Under the pieces are notes generated by a model. That model had not been told where the DNA came from. It was given only the letters and a program-made list of their open reading frames with translations, and did no database searches. DNA of 64,000 bases, from the NCBI RefSeq assembly GCF_030246865.1, contig NZ_CP126738.1, forward strand, positions 248,001 through 312,000, in the 5' to 3' direction. This stretch comes from Microbacterium sp. zg-B96 (GTDB lineage: Bacteria; Actinomycetota; Actinomycetes; Actinomycetales; Microbacteriaceae). Position 1 is the stretch's first letter; each line of letters starts with the position of its first letter. This document shows, piece by piece, positions 1 through 9,025 of the stretch. Made by a program: the position numbers and the translations under genes.

Positions 1-130
1 GGTTGGGGTTCAGGGAGAAGTCGCGGTCGGCATAACCGAAGACCCGCTCGTACAGCACCGCCGCCGCGCGGTAGGCCGCAGCGTCGCCCAAGCGTTCCGC
101 GCGGAGGGGCATGGCGGGCGCGTGGGGCAC
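1..130 (-). CDS. N-terminal fragment of a probable GNAT acetyltransferase, cut by the window edge
   Basis: An open frame runs leftward from a GTG at 130 (alternative ATG at 112) to the left edge. It includes the stretch VLYERVFGYADRDFSLNP. That layout resembles the start of predicted GNAT acetyltransferases of the COG3375 type as I remember them, but only about 40 residues are visible and no acetyl-CoA motif is inside the window. No clear ribosome binding site precedes either start. It is divergent from the peptidase gene at 244, so the 131-243 gap should hold both promoters. The family call is tentative; that the frame is coding rests on its protein-like composition. Confidence 0.4.
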   Translation of the reverse strand, partial: MPHAPAMPLRAERLGDAAAYRAAAVLYERVFGYADRDFSLNPN

Positions 131-243
131 GATACGTATCCGATGTTGGGGGGTGGGGAGAGGTATGAGACTGAAATTATCCGACCACCCCCGCCGTCAC
201 AAGACCCGATATGTTACGTAAAACGAAATTCTGAGGGAGTCAC

Positions 244-1380
244 ATGAGCGACGCCATCTCCGAACAGGCGACCGTCCTGGAGCGGCTGGAGCAGCTGGTG
301 CGCCTCGAGTCGCCGTCGCGGGACATCGCCGCGAGCGAGGCGATCGCCGACCTGTTGCGCCAGTGGTGGGAGGCTCTCGGCGCCCGCGTGCGGCTCGTGC
401 GCACGGATGCCGGGCTCACCCTGGTCGCCGATCTCGACGGCGCGGGCGCCCCGATTCTGCTGGTCGGCCACTCCGACACGGTGTGGCCCCGCGGCACCCT
501 GCAGGCCGACCTGCCGTGGGCGGTCGACGGCGACATCGTGCGGGGTCCGGGTGCATACGACATGAAGAGCGGCCTGGTCGTGATGCTCGCGGCGGTGCAG
601 CGCCTCGCCGGCCGGGCGCACCGCGCGGTGCGGGTCGTGGTGGTGTGCGACGAGGAGATCGGCTCTCCCACCACGCAGGCGCTGGTGCGCGAGGCCGCGC
701 AGGGCGCCGCCGCCGCGATCGGGTTCGAATCCCCCCACCCGGACGGCGCCCTGAAGGTGGGGCGGCGCGGCAGCACGCGGCTGCGGCTGTCGGTGCGCGG
801 GCGCGCCGCACACGCCGCCCTCGACCCGGCCGCCGGCGTGTCGGCGATCGACGAGCTGGTCGATCAGCTGCTCGCGGTACGCCGGATCGCGTCGGACCCG
901 CAGCTGCCCAGCGAGGTGTTGTGCAACGTCGGCGTCATCCGCGGCGGCACCGCGGCGAACGTGGTGTCGGCCGAGGCGGATGCCGAGATCGGACTGCGCT
1001 TCATCGATCCGGTCACAGAGGAGAAGGTGCTGGCGCAGCTGGGTCGGCTCGCACCGGTCCGCGCCGGTGCGTCGGTGGAGTGCGCCCTGCTCAGCCACCG
1101 CCCCGCCTGGCTGGCATCCGACGCCGACGCCTCGCTGCTGGCTGCCATCGCGGGCGCCGGCGCGACGCGGGGCCAGCAGGTCGACGGCCGGTCGGCGGCC
1201 GGCGCGGGCGACACGAACCAGGTGGCGGGCTTCGGCATCCCCACCGTCGACGGGTTCGGTCCGCGTGGCGGCGGCGCGCACGCGCTCTCGGAACACCTGT
1301 CACTGACATCGCTGTCCGAACGCATCGCCCTGCTGGAGGCGGTGCTGCTGGCTGGAGTGAGTGCGACCGATCATCCGTAA
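244..1380 (+). CDS. M20 family metallopeptidase (CPG2/glutamate carboxypeptidase-like)
   Basis: 378 residues, a full-length M20 enzyme that would remove a C-terminal or N-acyl amino acid with two metal ions. Visible ligands and catalytic positions are H76 and D78 (GHSDT), D106 (GAYDMKSG), E137-E138 (CDEEIG) and E162. The lid/dimerisation domain follows (RGRAAHAALDP, residues about 187-197), and a late His sits in GGGAHALSEH. No signal peptide is seen, so it is probably cytoplasmic. The ATG follows GAGGGAGT a few bases upstream. It precedes the peptide transporter on the same strand but is separated by a 293-base gap with its own promoter. It probably hydrolyses an imported acyl-amino acid or peptide. 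The exact substrate cannot be read. Confidence 0.85.
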   Translation: MSDAISEQATVLERLEQLVRLESPSRDIAASEAIADLLRQWWEALGARVRLVRTDAGLTLVADLDGAGAPILLVGHSDTVWPRGTLQADLPWAVDGDIVRGPGAYDMKSGLVVMLAAVQRLAGRAHRAVRVVVVCDEEIGSPTTQALVREAAQGAAAAIGFESPHPDGALKVGRRGSTRLRLSVRGRAAHAALDPAAGVSAIDELVDQLLAVRRIASDPQLPSEVLCNVGVIRGGTAANVVSAEADAEIGLRFIDPVTEEKVLAQLGRLAPVRAGASVECALLSHRPAWLASDADASLLAAIAGAGATRGQQVDGRSAAGAGDTNQVAGFGIPTVDGFGPRGGGAHALSEHLSLTSLSERIALLEAVLLAGVSATDHP

Positions 1381-1586
1381 CGGATCATCTGATCGCGCCG
1401 GACGGCCTGAGAACGAACCGGGACTGAGCGGTGTGCGGCCCGAATTTATGCCTGGTTGCGCAGATTGACCGAAACGGAAGATTTCTTCTCGCGTCGTGGT
1501 CATTTCGTGTGTTGTTCCACGAGTGCGGCGCAATGTAACAGTCGTGTGAAATCGTGGCCGGATCCCCACGATCGGTCACAAATACG

Positions 1587-1616
1587 TTGACCGCATCGTC
1601 GACGATGAGGTTCTAT
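1587..1616 (+). promoter_or_regulatory. Candidate promoter with palindromic operator for the first peptide-transport operon
   Basis: TTGACC at 1587-1592 and TTCTAT at 1611-1616 are 18 nt apart, a plausible housekeeping promoter 58 bases before the binding-protein ATG. A perfect 14-base palindrome, CATCGTC/GACGATG (1594-1607), lies between the two boxes, where a repressor would block RNA polymerase. The rest of the 1381-1673 gap shows nothing else convincing. Regulator unknown. Confidence 0.5.
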
Positions 1617-1673
1617 GTAGTCCATCGCCGGCCCGGCCTGCCGCGGCCAAGGTTCTCCCTGAAAGGAACCCCC

Positions 1674-3527
1674 ATGCCCAATCGTCCTCGGACCCGTGCC
1701 CGCCGGGCGCTGGCAGTGGTCGCGGCAGCCGCGCTGATCGCACTGCCGGTCGGCGCCGCACACGCATCGGATACGGCCCCTGCCGCCCGTGCCGTGGCCG
1801 CCGAAGCCACGTCGACGCCTGACGCCGACGCCACGACCTTCCGCATCGCCACTTCCGGTTTCGTCGACACGTTCAACCCGTTCGTGTCCATCTACCTGAC
1901 GCCGACGAACATCCTGCGCTACGTCTACGAGTACCTCGTGCAGAACGACGCCGAGGACGGCTCGCCGACGAAGGGTCTTGCCGACAGCTGGGAGGTCGAA
2001 GACGGCGGCATGACCTGGGTCTACACGCTGCAGGACGACCTGACCTGGTCGGACGACGAGCCCATCACCTCGGCAGACGTCGTCTACACCTACGAGCAGA
2101 TGATGTCCGTGCCCGAACTGAGCGTGGCCAACGGCAACCTGGTGTCGAACTTCGAAAGCGTCGAGGCACCCGACGACAAGACCGTCGTCATCAACCTGAA
2201 GACCCCGCAGGCACCCAACCCGGGCACCGAGGTGCCGATCGTCCCCCAGCACATCTGGGAGGAGATCGACGACCCGGCGACCTTCGCCAACGACGCCGAC
2301 GTCGTCGGCTCGGGGCCCTACCTGCTCGACAGCTACAGTGCGAACCAGTCGATCACGCTGCGCGCCAACCCGAACTTCTGGCAGGGGGCTCCCGCGGTCG
2401 ACCGCATCCAGTACGTCTACTACACCAACTCCGACGCGCAGGTGCAGGCGCTGCGCTCGGGCGAGGTGGACTTCGTCTCCGGACTCACCCCGACCCAGTT
2501 CGACGCGCTGGAGGATGTGGAGGGCATCACGACGCACTCCGGTGTGGGGCGTCGCTACCACTCCATCAGCATCAACCACGGCACCGTCACCCGTGACGGG
2601 CAGGCATACGGCACCGGCAACGAAGCACTCAAGGATGTCAACGTGCGCCAGGCGCTGCGCCTGGGAACCGACACCGAGACCCTGCTCGAGCGAGTGATGG
2701 AGGGTCGTGGCGAGCTGGCCACCAGCTTCATCCCCTCGTCGTTCCCGAAGTGGGCCCTTCCCGCCGACGACGACGTGATCATGTCGTACGACCCCGAAGC
2801 GGCCATGGCCAAGCTCGAGGAAGCCGGCTGGACCGTGGGCGCGGGCGGCATCCGCGAGAAGGACGGCACCCCGCTGCAGCTGCGCCTGCTGGTGGATGCC
2901 GACGACCTCACCGAGCAGTCGATCGCCGAGTACTTCGTGCCGTGGATGGCCGAGATCGGTGTCGGCATCACGGTGGAATCCACCGACGGCGACACCATCA
3001 GCGCCCGTTCGGTCGCGGCTGACTACGACCTGTACTTCAGCGGGTGGAGCGTCAACCCCGACCCCGACTACCAGCTGGGCATCAACCTGTGCTCGACGCT
3101 GCCCACCGGCACCGACGGCTCCGGCGGCACCAGCCAGGACGGCTACTGCAACGAGGAGTTCGACGAGCTGTACGCTCAGCAGCGCTCCGAACTGGAGGAG
3201 GAGAAGCGCCAGGAGATCGTCCACGAGATGCTGGCGATGAACTACACCGACACCGCGCAGATCGCCACGTGGTACGCCAACTCGCTGGAGGCCTACCGCT
3301 CCGACCGGTTCTCCGGCTTCACGCTGCAGCCCGCCGAGGGTGGCATCATCGCCAGCCAGGCCGGCTACTGGGGCTTCCTCACCGTTGAGCCGGTCGAGGG
3401 CGCCGTCAGCGACGAGGGCGGTGTGCCCACCGGCCTCATCGTCACCGGAGTGGTCGTCGTGCTGATCGTCCTCGGCGTGCTGATCTTCGTCCTGCTGCGA
3501 CGTCGCAAGATGGCCGACGTCGAATGA
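1674..3527 (+). CDS. Peptide ABC transporter substrate-binding protein with C-terminal membrane anchor
   Basis: 617 residues of the SBP_bac_5 (DppA/OppA-like) family. The start at 1674 is chosen over an in-frame upstream ATG at 1554 because GAAAGGA lies 8 bases before it and the product then begins with a classic Sec signal ending near AHA (residue 31). There is no lipobox Cys. Instead residues about 587-608 form a single hydrophobic helix followed by RRRK, so the protein is anchored by its C-terminus. The tail resembles a sortase signal but no LPXTG motif is present. It is followed by a strong hairpin and then the permeases. It should capture an extracytoplasmic peptide for the transporter encoded at 3610-7218. 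Confidence 0.88.
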   Translation: MPNRPRTRARRALAVVAAAALIALPVGAAHASDTAPAARAVAAEATSTPDADATTFRIATSGFVDTFNPFVSIYLTPTNILRYVYEYLVQNDAEDGSPTKGLADSWEVEDGGMTWVYTLQDDLTWSDDEPITSADVVYTYEQMMSVPELSVANGNLVSNFESVEAPDDKTVVINLKTPQAPNPGTEVPIVPQHIWEEIDDPATFANDADVVGSGPYLLDSYSANQSITLRANPNFWQGAPAVDRIQYVYYTNSDAQVQALRSGEVDFVSGLTPTQFDALEDVEGITTHSGVGRRYHSISINHGTVTRDGQAYGTGNEALKDVNVRQALRLGTDTETLLERVMEGRGELATSFIPSSFPKWALPADDDVIMSYDPEAAMAKLEEAGWTVGAGGIREKDGTPLQLRLLVDADDLTEQSIAEYFVPWMAEIGVGITVESTDGDTISARSVAADYDLYFSGWSVNPDPDYQLGINLCSTLPTGTDGSGGTSQDGYCNEEFDELYAQQRSELEEEKRQEIVHEMLAMNYTDTAQIATWYANSLEAYRSDRFSGFTLQPAEGGIIASQAGYWGFLTVEPVEGAVSDEGGVPTGLIVTGVVVVLIVLGVLIFVLLRRRKMADVE

Positions 3528-3533
3528 GTGACG

Positions 3534-3572
3534 GGGGCGCCGCCGCGGGGTCCACTCCCGCGGCGGCGCCCC
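3534..3572 (+). terminator. Strong hairpin between binding protein and first permease gene
   Basis: A perfect 16-bp GC-rich stem, GGGGCGCCGCCGCGGG (3534-3549) pairing with 3557-3572, has a 7-nt loop and is followed only by TTCT. It sits 6 bases after the binding-protein stop and 38 bases before the permease ATG. It looks like a leaky terminator or RNA-stabilising hairpin that would let the binding protein be made in excess over the membrane components. Confidence 0.7.
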
Positions 3573-3609
3573 TTCTCACATCCCCGAAGCTCACTGAGGA
3601 AAGAACCGC

Positions 3610-4653
3610 ATGACCAACACGGTGCCGCCCACCGAGGAGATCCTCCTCGCCGAGTCGGGTTCGGATGGTGCCCCGCGTCGCGTCTCGGCGCTGTCCTACT
3701 TCCTCACCAAGCTCGGCGGCGCCGCGGTGAGCATGGTGATGGTGATCCTGCTCGGGTTCTTCGCCTTCAAGGTGCTCCCCGGCGACCCCGTCGCCAGCAT
3801 CGCCCGCGAGCGGCAGCTCAGCCCCGAGCAGATCGCACAGCTGCGCACCCAGATGGGGCTCGACAAGCCGCTGTGGCAGCAGTTCGTCGACTATCTGGTG
3901 AACGTGTTCACACTCAACTTCGGCGAGAGCTACGTCTACAAGATGCCGGTGGGCGAGCTCATCGGCGAGTACTTCTGGAACACGATCCTGCTCACCGGCA
4001 CCTCCGCCGTCATCGCCATCACCCTCGGCCTCTGGCTCGGGCAGAAGGCCGGCTGGAAGCCGGGCTCGCTGTTCGACCGGATCACCTCGGGCATGGCGCT
4101 GGTGCTGTGGTCGGTGCCGACGTTCTGGCTCGCGCTGATCCTGCTCATGATCTTCGGTGGCACGCTGGGGTGGTTCCCCACCGGCGGCATGACCTCCCCC
4201 GATCCGCCCGCCGACCTGTTCGCTCGGATGCTCGACGTCGCGGCGCACATGGTGCTGCCGGTGATCACGATGGTGGCGGTCGTCTACGCGCAGTACGTGA
4301 TGGTCATGCGCGCCTCGCTCATGGAGGAGAAGAGCGCCGACTACCTCACCACCGCCCGCGCCAAGGGCCTGCGCGACGACCTGGTGCGCCGCCGCCACGC
4401 CGTGCCCAACGCGCTGCTGCCCGCCGTCACGCTGATGTTCCTGCACATCGGCGGTCTCATCGCCGGTGCCGTCACGGTGGAGACGGTGTTCTCCTGGCCG
4501 GGGCTCGGAAAGCTCACGTTCGAGGCCATCAGCGGTCCCGACCTGCCGCTGCTGCAGGGCACCTTCGTCGTCTTCTCGGCGGTCATCATCGCCACCAACC
4601 TGATCGCCGACTTCATCTATCGACGGCTCGACCCGAGAGTGAGGCGCGGATGA
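3610..4653 (+). CDS. Peptide ABC transporter permease (DppB-like)
   Basis: 347 residues, BPD_transp_1 family. It has an N-terminal membrane helix (about residues 31-50), the usual GDP motif after it (LPGDP), a periplasmic segment, then five more helices. The EAA-type loop that contacts the ATPase appears as ARAKGLRDD followed by RRRHAVPNALLP (about residues 246-270). AGGAAAG lies 7 bases before the ATG. The stop overlaps the next start by 4 bases (ATGA), so the two permeases are translationally coupled. It forms the heterodimeric channel with the 4650 product. Confidence 0.9.
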   Translation: MTNTVPPTEEILLAESGSDGAPRRVSALSYFLTKLGGAAVSMVMVILLGFFAFKVLPGDPVASIARERQLSPEQIAQLRTQMGLDKPLWQQFVDYLVNVFTLNFGESYVYKMPVGELIGEYFWNTILLTGTSAVIAITLGLWLGQKAGWKPGSLFDRITSGMALVLWSVPTFWLALILLMIFGGTLGWFPTGGMTSPDPPADLFARMLDVAAHMVLPVITMVAVVYAQYVMVMRASLMEEKSADYLTTARAKGLRDDLVRRRHAVPNALLPAVTLMFLHIGGLIAGAVTVETVFSWPGLGKLTFEAISGPDLPLLQGTFVVFSAVIIATNLIADFIYRRLDPRVRRG

Positions 4654-5561
4654 GCGCGGTCACCGCATCCCGTTCGCCGCGCAGCATGGCGTGGGCGCGG
4701 CGGCGCGCCGCCTTCGGGCAGTTCGCCCGGGAGTTCTCCCACAGTCGGTCCGGCATGGTCGGGCTGATCTTCCTGGTCGTCATCGTCACGCTCGCCGTGT
4801 TCGCACCGGTGCTCGCGCCGGCGTGGATGCTCGATGTGACCCGGGTGATGGATTCGCCGCGGTTCGCGCCGCCCTCCTGGGAGCATCCGCTGGGCACCGA
4901 CCATCAGGGCCGGGAACTGTGGGTGCGGATGCTGTGGGGCGCGCAGGTGTCGCTGCTGGTCGGGTTCGCAGCCACCGCGATGTCGATGATCATCGGCACG
5001 ATCGTGGGCATCGCGGCGGGCCACTTCACCGGGTTCGCCGGAGCCGTGCTCATGCGCATCATCGACTTCTTCCTCGTGCTGCCCTCGCTCATCCTCGCCA
5101 TCGTGCTGTCCACCGTGCTCTCGCGCGGAGTGTGGACGATCGTCATCGCCATCGGCCTGACGTCATGGGCCGGTACGGCCCGGGTGGTGCGCGCGCAGAC
5201 GCTCTCGGTGGAATCCCGTGACTACGTCGAGCGTTCCCGGGTGCTCGGGGCGGGCCACTGGCACATCATCGTCAAGCACCTGCTGCCGGCCGTGCTTCCC
5301 CTGGTGCTGGCCAACACCACCCTCACCGTCGGCTCGGCGATCATCTCCGAATCCACGCTGGCGTTCCTGGGGCTGGGCGACACCACACTGCAGTCGTGGG
5401 GTGCCGTGCTGCGGAACTCGATGGACGTCTCCGCCGCCACCAGCGGCTACTGGTGGTACGTGCTCATCCCGGGCCTGGCGATCGTGCTGGTCGTGCTCGC
5501 CTTCACCCTCGTCGGCCGCGCCGTCGAGACGATCGTCAACCCGACGCTGCGGAGCCGCTGA
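4650..5561 (+). CDS. Peptide ABC transporter permease (DppC-like)
   Basis: 303 residues. The N-terminal cytoplasmic stretch, the first helix (about residues 34-54) and the DppC-type GTDHQGRELW motif after it are visible. Four to five more helices and a coupling loop follow (ERSRVLGAGHWHIIVKHLLP). The start is the ATG overlapping the preceding stop; a longer open frame upstream in this phase is only the shadow of the first permease. Partner of the preceding permease in the channel. The next gene begins 2 bases after its stop. Confidence 0.9.
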   Translation: MSAVTASRSPRSMAWARRRAAFGQFAREFSHSRSGMVGLIFLVVIVTLAVFAPVLAPAWMLDVTRVMDSPRFAPPSWEHPLGTDHQGRELWVRMLWGAQVSLLVGFAATAMSMIIGTIVGIAAGHFTGFAGAVLMRIIDFFLVLPSLILAIVLSTVLSRGVWTIVIAIGLTSWAGTARVVRAQTLSVESRDYVERSRVLGAGHWHIIVKHLLPAVLPLVLANTTLTVGSAIISESTLAFLGLGDTTLQSWGAVLRNSMDVSAATSGYWWYVLIPGLAIVLVVLAFTLVGRAVETIVNPTLRSR

Positions 5562-5562
5562 C

Positions 5563-7218
5563 ATGCCCGACCTCACGTTCGAAGATGTCTCGATCACCTA
5601 CACCACGGCGGGCCGCGGATCCCGGGGCGAGATCGCCGCGGTGCGGGGCGTGACACTGCGCCTTCCCGCCGGGGGCACTCTGGGCATCGCGGGGGAGTCG
5701 GGCTCGGGGAAGTCCACGCTCGCGATGAGCGTGCTGCGGCTGCTGCCGGGCAACGCGACCCTCACCGGCCGCGTGCTCGTCGGTGACACCGACGTGACCG
5801 AGCTGAGTTTCGGCGGGCTGCGGGCGCTGCGCTGGGCGGATGCCTCGATCGTCTTCCAGGGCGCGATGCACTCGCTCAACCCGGTGCGCACCGTCGGCCA
5901 GCAGATCCTCGAGGCCCTCGAGTTGCACGTCGCCGACTCCTGGAAGACCGAGGCGGCGCGCAAAGAACGGGTGGCGGAGCTGCTGCGCGCCGTGGACCTT
6001 CCCCCGCTGAAGGCACAGTCCTACCCGCACGAGCTGTCGGGCGGGCAGAAGCAGCGCATCATGATCGCGATGGCACTGGCGTGCGAACCGCAGATCATCA
6101 TCGCCGATGAGCCGACCACGGCGCTGGACGTGATCGTGCAGCAGCAGATCCTGGAGATGATCAGCCGGCTCGTCACCGAACGCGGCATCTCGCTGCTGAT
6201 GATCAGCCACGACCTGTCGGTGCTCGCCTCGGCGTGCGAGCGCATCGCGATCATGCGCAACGGCGAACTGGTGGAGGTGGGCGACGCCCACGAGGTGTGC
6301 ACGCAGGGCGAGCATCCCTATACGCGTCAGCTCGCCGACGCGTTCCCCACGATCGGCGACCCGGCCTCGCGCCGCAACCCGGTGACGCGGCGGGAGCGCA
6401 CGGGCGCGGCATCCGATGTCCGGCCCAGCGCCATGACCGACGAAGTACTGCTGGAGGCCAAGGGACTGAGCGTCACCTTCCACAGCCGGTCGCGGTCCGC
6501 CCGCGCCGTGAAGGGCGTGGACCTGGTGGTGCGGCGCGGCGAGATCCTGGCGCTCGTGGGCCAATCCGGATCGGGCAAGACCACCCTCGCCCGCACTCTC
6601 GTGGGGCTGCAGCAGCCCGATCCCGGGTCGGTGGTGCGCTTCCGCGGCCGGGACCTGCCCCGCAAGGGCAAGGGGCTGCACGCGTTCCGCAAGGAGGTGC
6701 AGATGGTGCTGCAGGACCCCACTGCGGCGCTGAACCCCAAGCTCAGCGTGTACGAATCGGTCGCGGAGGGGCTGCGGGTGCAGCACTTCCGGGGGGATGA
6801 GAAGCAGCGAGTGGCGCAGAGCCTGGTGGATGCCGAGCTGACGCCGCCGGAGGACTTCTTCACCGCGATCCCGCAGGAGCTCTCCGGTGGCCAGCGGCAG
6901 CGCACGGTGATCGCCGGTGCGCTGGCGGTCGGGCCGCAGCTGCTGGTGGCCGATGAGCCCGTCGCTTCGCTGGACGCGTCGGCGCGCGGTGAGATCCTGG
7001 GGCTGCTGATGTCGCTGCGGGACCGGCTGGGCCTCAGCGCCCTCGTGATCACCCACGACCTGGGGCTGGCGTGGAACATCGCCGACACCGTCGCGGTGAT
7101 GCTCGAGGGCGAGATCGTCGAGTACGGCCCCACCGAGCAGGTGCTGCTGCGCCCGCAGCACGTGTACACCCGGCAGCTGCTGTCGGCCGCTCCCACCATC
7201 CACCGGGCGATCGCGTGA
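5563..7218 (+). CDS. Double ATPase of the peptide ABC transporter (DppD-DppF fusion)
   Basis: 551 residues carrying two complete ABC ATPase domains. Domain 1 has Walker A GESGSGKST (44-52), signature LSGGQKQR (about 158) and Walker B IIIADEPT (about 179). Domain 2 has Walker A GQSGSGKTT (about 332), LSGGQRQR (about 438) and Walker B LLVADEP (about 459). Both keep the H-loop HDL. One chain therefore supplies both ATP sites that DppD and DppF normally share. GGAG lies 8 bases before the ATG. The stop overlaps the next gene. The C-terminal oligopeptide-transporter extension follows domain 1 (HPYTRQL). Confidence 0.92.
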   Translation: MPDLTFEDVSITYTTAGRGSRGEIAAVRGVTLRLPAGGTLGIAGESGSGKSTLAMSVLRLLPGNATLTGRVLVGDTDVTELSFGGLRALRWADASIVFQGAMHSLNPVRTVGQQILEALELHVADSWKTEAARKERVAELLRAVDLPPLKAQSYPHELSGGQKQRIMIAMALACEPQIIIADEPTTALDVIVQQQILEMISRLVTERGISLLMISHDLSVLASACERIAIMRNGELVEVGDAHEVCTQGEHPYTRQLADAFPTIGDPASRRNPVTRRERTGAASDVRPSAMTDEVLLEAKGLSVTFHSRSRSARAVKGVDLVVRRGEILALVGQSGSGKTTLARTLVGLQQPDPGSVVRFRGRDLPRKGKGLHAFRKEVQMVLQDPTAALNPKLSVYESVAEGLRVQHFRGDEKQRVAQSLVDAELTPPEDFFTAIPQELSGGQRQRTVIAGALAVGPQLLVADEPVASLDASARGEILGLLMSLRDRLGLSALVITHDLGLAWNIADTVAVMLEGEIVEYGPTEQVLLRPQHVYTRQLLSAAPTIHRAIA

Positions 7219-8189
7219 GCGTGACCGCCGTCACGGCGGGTCGCGCCTCCTACCTCGCATCGGCGCCGCTGCAGCCGGGCGACCGGGTGCGGTTCGTCTC
7301 GCCCTCGGGGCCCGGGAACGCCGAGAGCCTGGAACGCGCGGTGGGCTACTACCGCGACTGGGGACTGGACGTCGTCGTCGGCGACCACGTGCTCGACCCG
7401 CACCCGCGGGCGTCGTACCTCGCCGGTTCCGACGACGTCCGCCGGCAGGATCTCGTCGACGCGTGGTGCGACCCCGACACCGACGCGGTCGTGTGCCTGC
7501 GCGGCGGCTACGGCGCGATGCGGCTGCTGGACGGCATCGACTGGTCGCGCATGCGCGCCTCGGCGCTGCGCCGTGACGGGCGGCCGAAGCTGCTCACCGG
7601 CTCGTCGGATGTCACGGCGCTGCACGAGGCGTTCCGTGTGCACCTGGACGTGCCGACGCTGTTCTGCCCGATGCCCGGCAACGATGTCTTCCGCGATGCG
7701 ACGTCGGTGCGAGGCGACGTGCACCGGTGGCTGTTCGAGCCGTGGGCGGGGCGCAGCATCGTCGGCCCCCGCACCGAGGTGCTCGTGCCGGGTGCGGCTG
7801 AGGGCAGGTTCACCGGCGGGAACCTGTCGCTGCTCGCGATGGCGCTCGGCGCCGCCGAGGCCGAGGCGCGCCCCGGTGGCATCCTGTTCCTCGAAGACAT
7901 CGATGAAGAGGCCTACCGGCTGGATTCCTACCTGCTGCAGCTGCAGCGGGCGGGTCGGCTGGCCGATGCGGCGGGGATCGTGCTCGGGTCGTGGCACAAG
8001 TGCGCCGAGCCGGGAGCCGTGCGCGCGCTGATGCAGGAGTACCTGGGCGACCTCGGGGTGCCGGTGCTGTGGGAGCAGGGATTCGGCCACGACCCGGAGG
8101 CGTTGAGCGTGCCGCTGAACGTGGACGGCGTGCTCGACGCAGTTCAGGCGGGTGGCGGCATCCGCCTGGCCGTGGCGGAGGCGGTCTGA
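7215..8189 (+). CDS. LD-carboxypeptidase, S66 family (LdcA/MccF-like)
   Basis: 324 residues. S66 enzymes are cytoplasmic serine peptidases. Known members cleave the L,D bond of muropeptide stem peptides or, in MccF, inactivate the imported antibiotic microcin C. The nucleophile is S131 in GSSDVTAL. The catalytic Glu lies in LFLEDIDEEAYRLD (about residue 227) and the His is H292 in GFGHDPE. The fold start is seen as GDRVRFVSPSGP. No signal peptide. I use the GTG at 7215 that overlaps the transporter stop (GTGA); a second GTG at 7221 is possible. Placement after a peptide importer favours acting on the imported compound. Confidence 0.88.
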   Translation: MSVTAVTAGRASYLASAPLQPGDRVRFVSPSGPGNAESLERAVGYYRDWGLDVVVGDHVLDPHPRASYLAGSDDVRRQDLVDAWCDPDTDAVVCLRGGYGAMRLLDGIDWSRMRASALRRDGRPKLLTGSSDVTALHEAFRVHLDVPTLFCPMPGNDVFRDATSVRGDVHRWLFEPWAGRSIVGPRTEVLVPGAAEGRFTGGNLSLLAMALGAAEAEARPGGILFLEDIDEEAYRLDSYLLQLQRAGRLADAAGIVLGSWHKCAEPGAVRALMQEYLGDLGVPVLWEQGFGHDPEALSVPLNVDGVLDAVQAGGGIRLAVAEAV

Positions 8190-9025
8190 TGCCGATCGTG
8201 CTGCCGGCGCTGGACCCCCGCGCCACCTGGTCGGTGCGCGTCGTCGCCGACGACGGCACGGTGCTCGCCGAGCACGCGCCCGATGTCGTCTGCGAGACGG
8301 CGAGCGTCGGCAAGGTGTTCCTGCTGATCGAGGTGGCCCGCCGGCTGGAGACGGGGGAGCTCAGCGCGGACCAGCGCATCGAGATCCCCGCCGAGCACGT
8401 CGTCGCCGACTCCGGGCTGCTCTACCGCATGCGTGACCGGCAGCTGAGCGTGTACGACGCGGCGCTGCTGGTGGGCGCGGTCAGCGACAACCTCGCGACC
8501 AATGCGCTGCTGGCGATGTGCGGGCTGGCGGCGGTGCGTGCCGTGGCCCCCGCGCTCGGGTACGAGAACACGTCACTGCTGGATTTCATCCGGAACGAAC
8601 GCACCCCCGACCTGCCGTGGACGCCGTCGTACGGCACCGCGGCGGAGCTGGCCGACCTCATGCGGCGCCTGGCGGCCGGCGAGGTCATCTCGCCCGCGGT
8701 CAGCGCTCAGGTGTCGACCTGGCTCGCGGCCGACACCGACACCTCGATGGTCGCCGACGCACTGCTGCTGGATCCCCTCGCCCACGCTGAGGCGGAGTAC
8801 CAGGGGATGATCCTGCGCCACAAGACCGGATCCACGTCGTTCGCACGCATCGACGTGGGTCACCTCGCCGGTCCCGCGGCGGGCGTCGCGTACGCGGTCG
8901 CGGCGAACTGGAAGGGCGCGGCGAAGGACCTGCGCGCCCCCGTGCTGGATGCGATGCGGGCGATCGGCGAAGAACTGCGCGGCCACGTGACCGGCCGGGC
9001 TCGCGACGAGGAGGAGGCGGAATGA
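8189..9025 (+). CDS. Class A beta-lactamase-fold serine hydrolase, no signal peptide (copy 1)
   Basis: 278 residues. The three hallmark motifs of the penicillin-recognising hydrolases are present: S39-V-G-K42, S99-D-N101 and K212-T-G214. The E166-type loop is not obvious. The protein starts straight into the first beta strand, with no signal peptide or lipobox, so it should be cytoplasmic. Secreted beta-lactamases need export, which argues against a simple resistance enzyme. The start codon overlaps the previous stop (TGATG). It is a paralogue of the next gene. It may hydrolyse an imported lactam, cyclic peptide or acyl derivative. Confidence 0.82.
   Translation: MPIVLPALDPRATWSVRVVADDGTVLAEHAPDVVCETASVGKVFLLIEVARRLETGELSADQRIEIPAEHVVADSGLLYRMRDRQLSVYDAALLVGAVSDNLATNALLAMCGLAAVRAVAPALGYENTSLLDFIRNERTPDLPWTPSYGTAAELADLMRRLAAGEVISPAVSAQVSTWLAADTDTSMVADALLLDPLAHAEAEYQGMILRHKTGSTSFARIDVGHLAGPAAGVAYAVAANWKGAAKDLRAPVLDAMRAIGEELRGHVTGRARDEEEAE

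Noticed and set aside
1554..1673. Upstream extension of the first peptide-binding protein
   Set aside because: It would put 40 residues before a clear signal peptide and overlap the probable promoter; the start at 1674 has the ribosome binding site.
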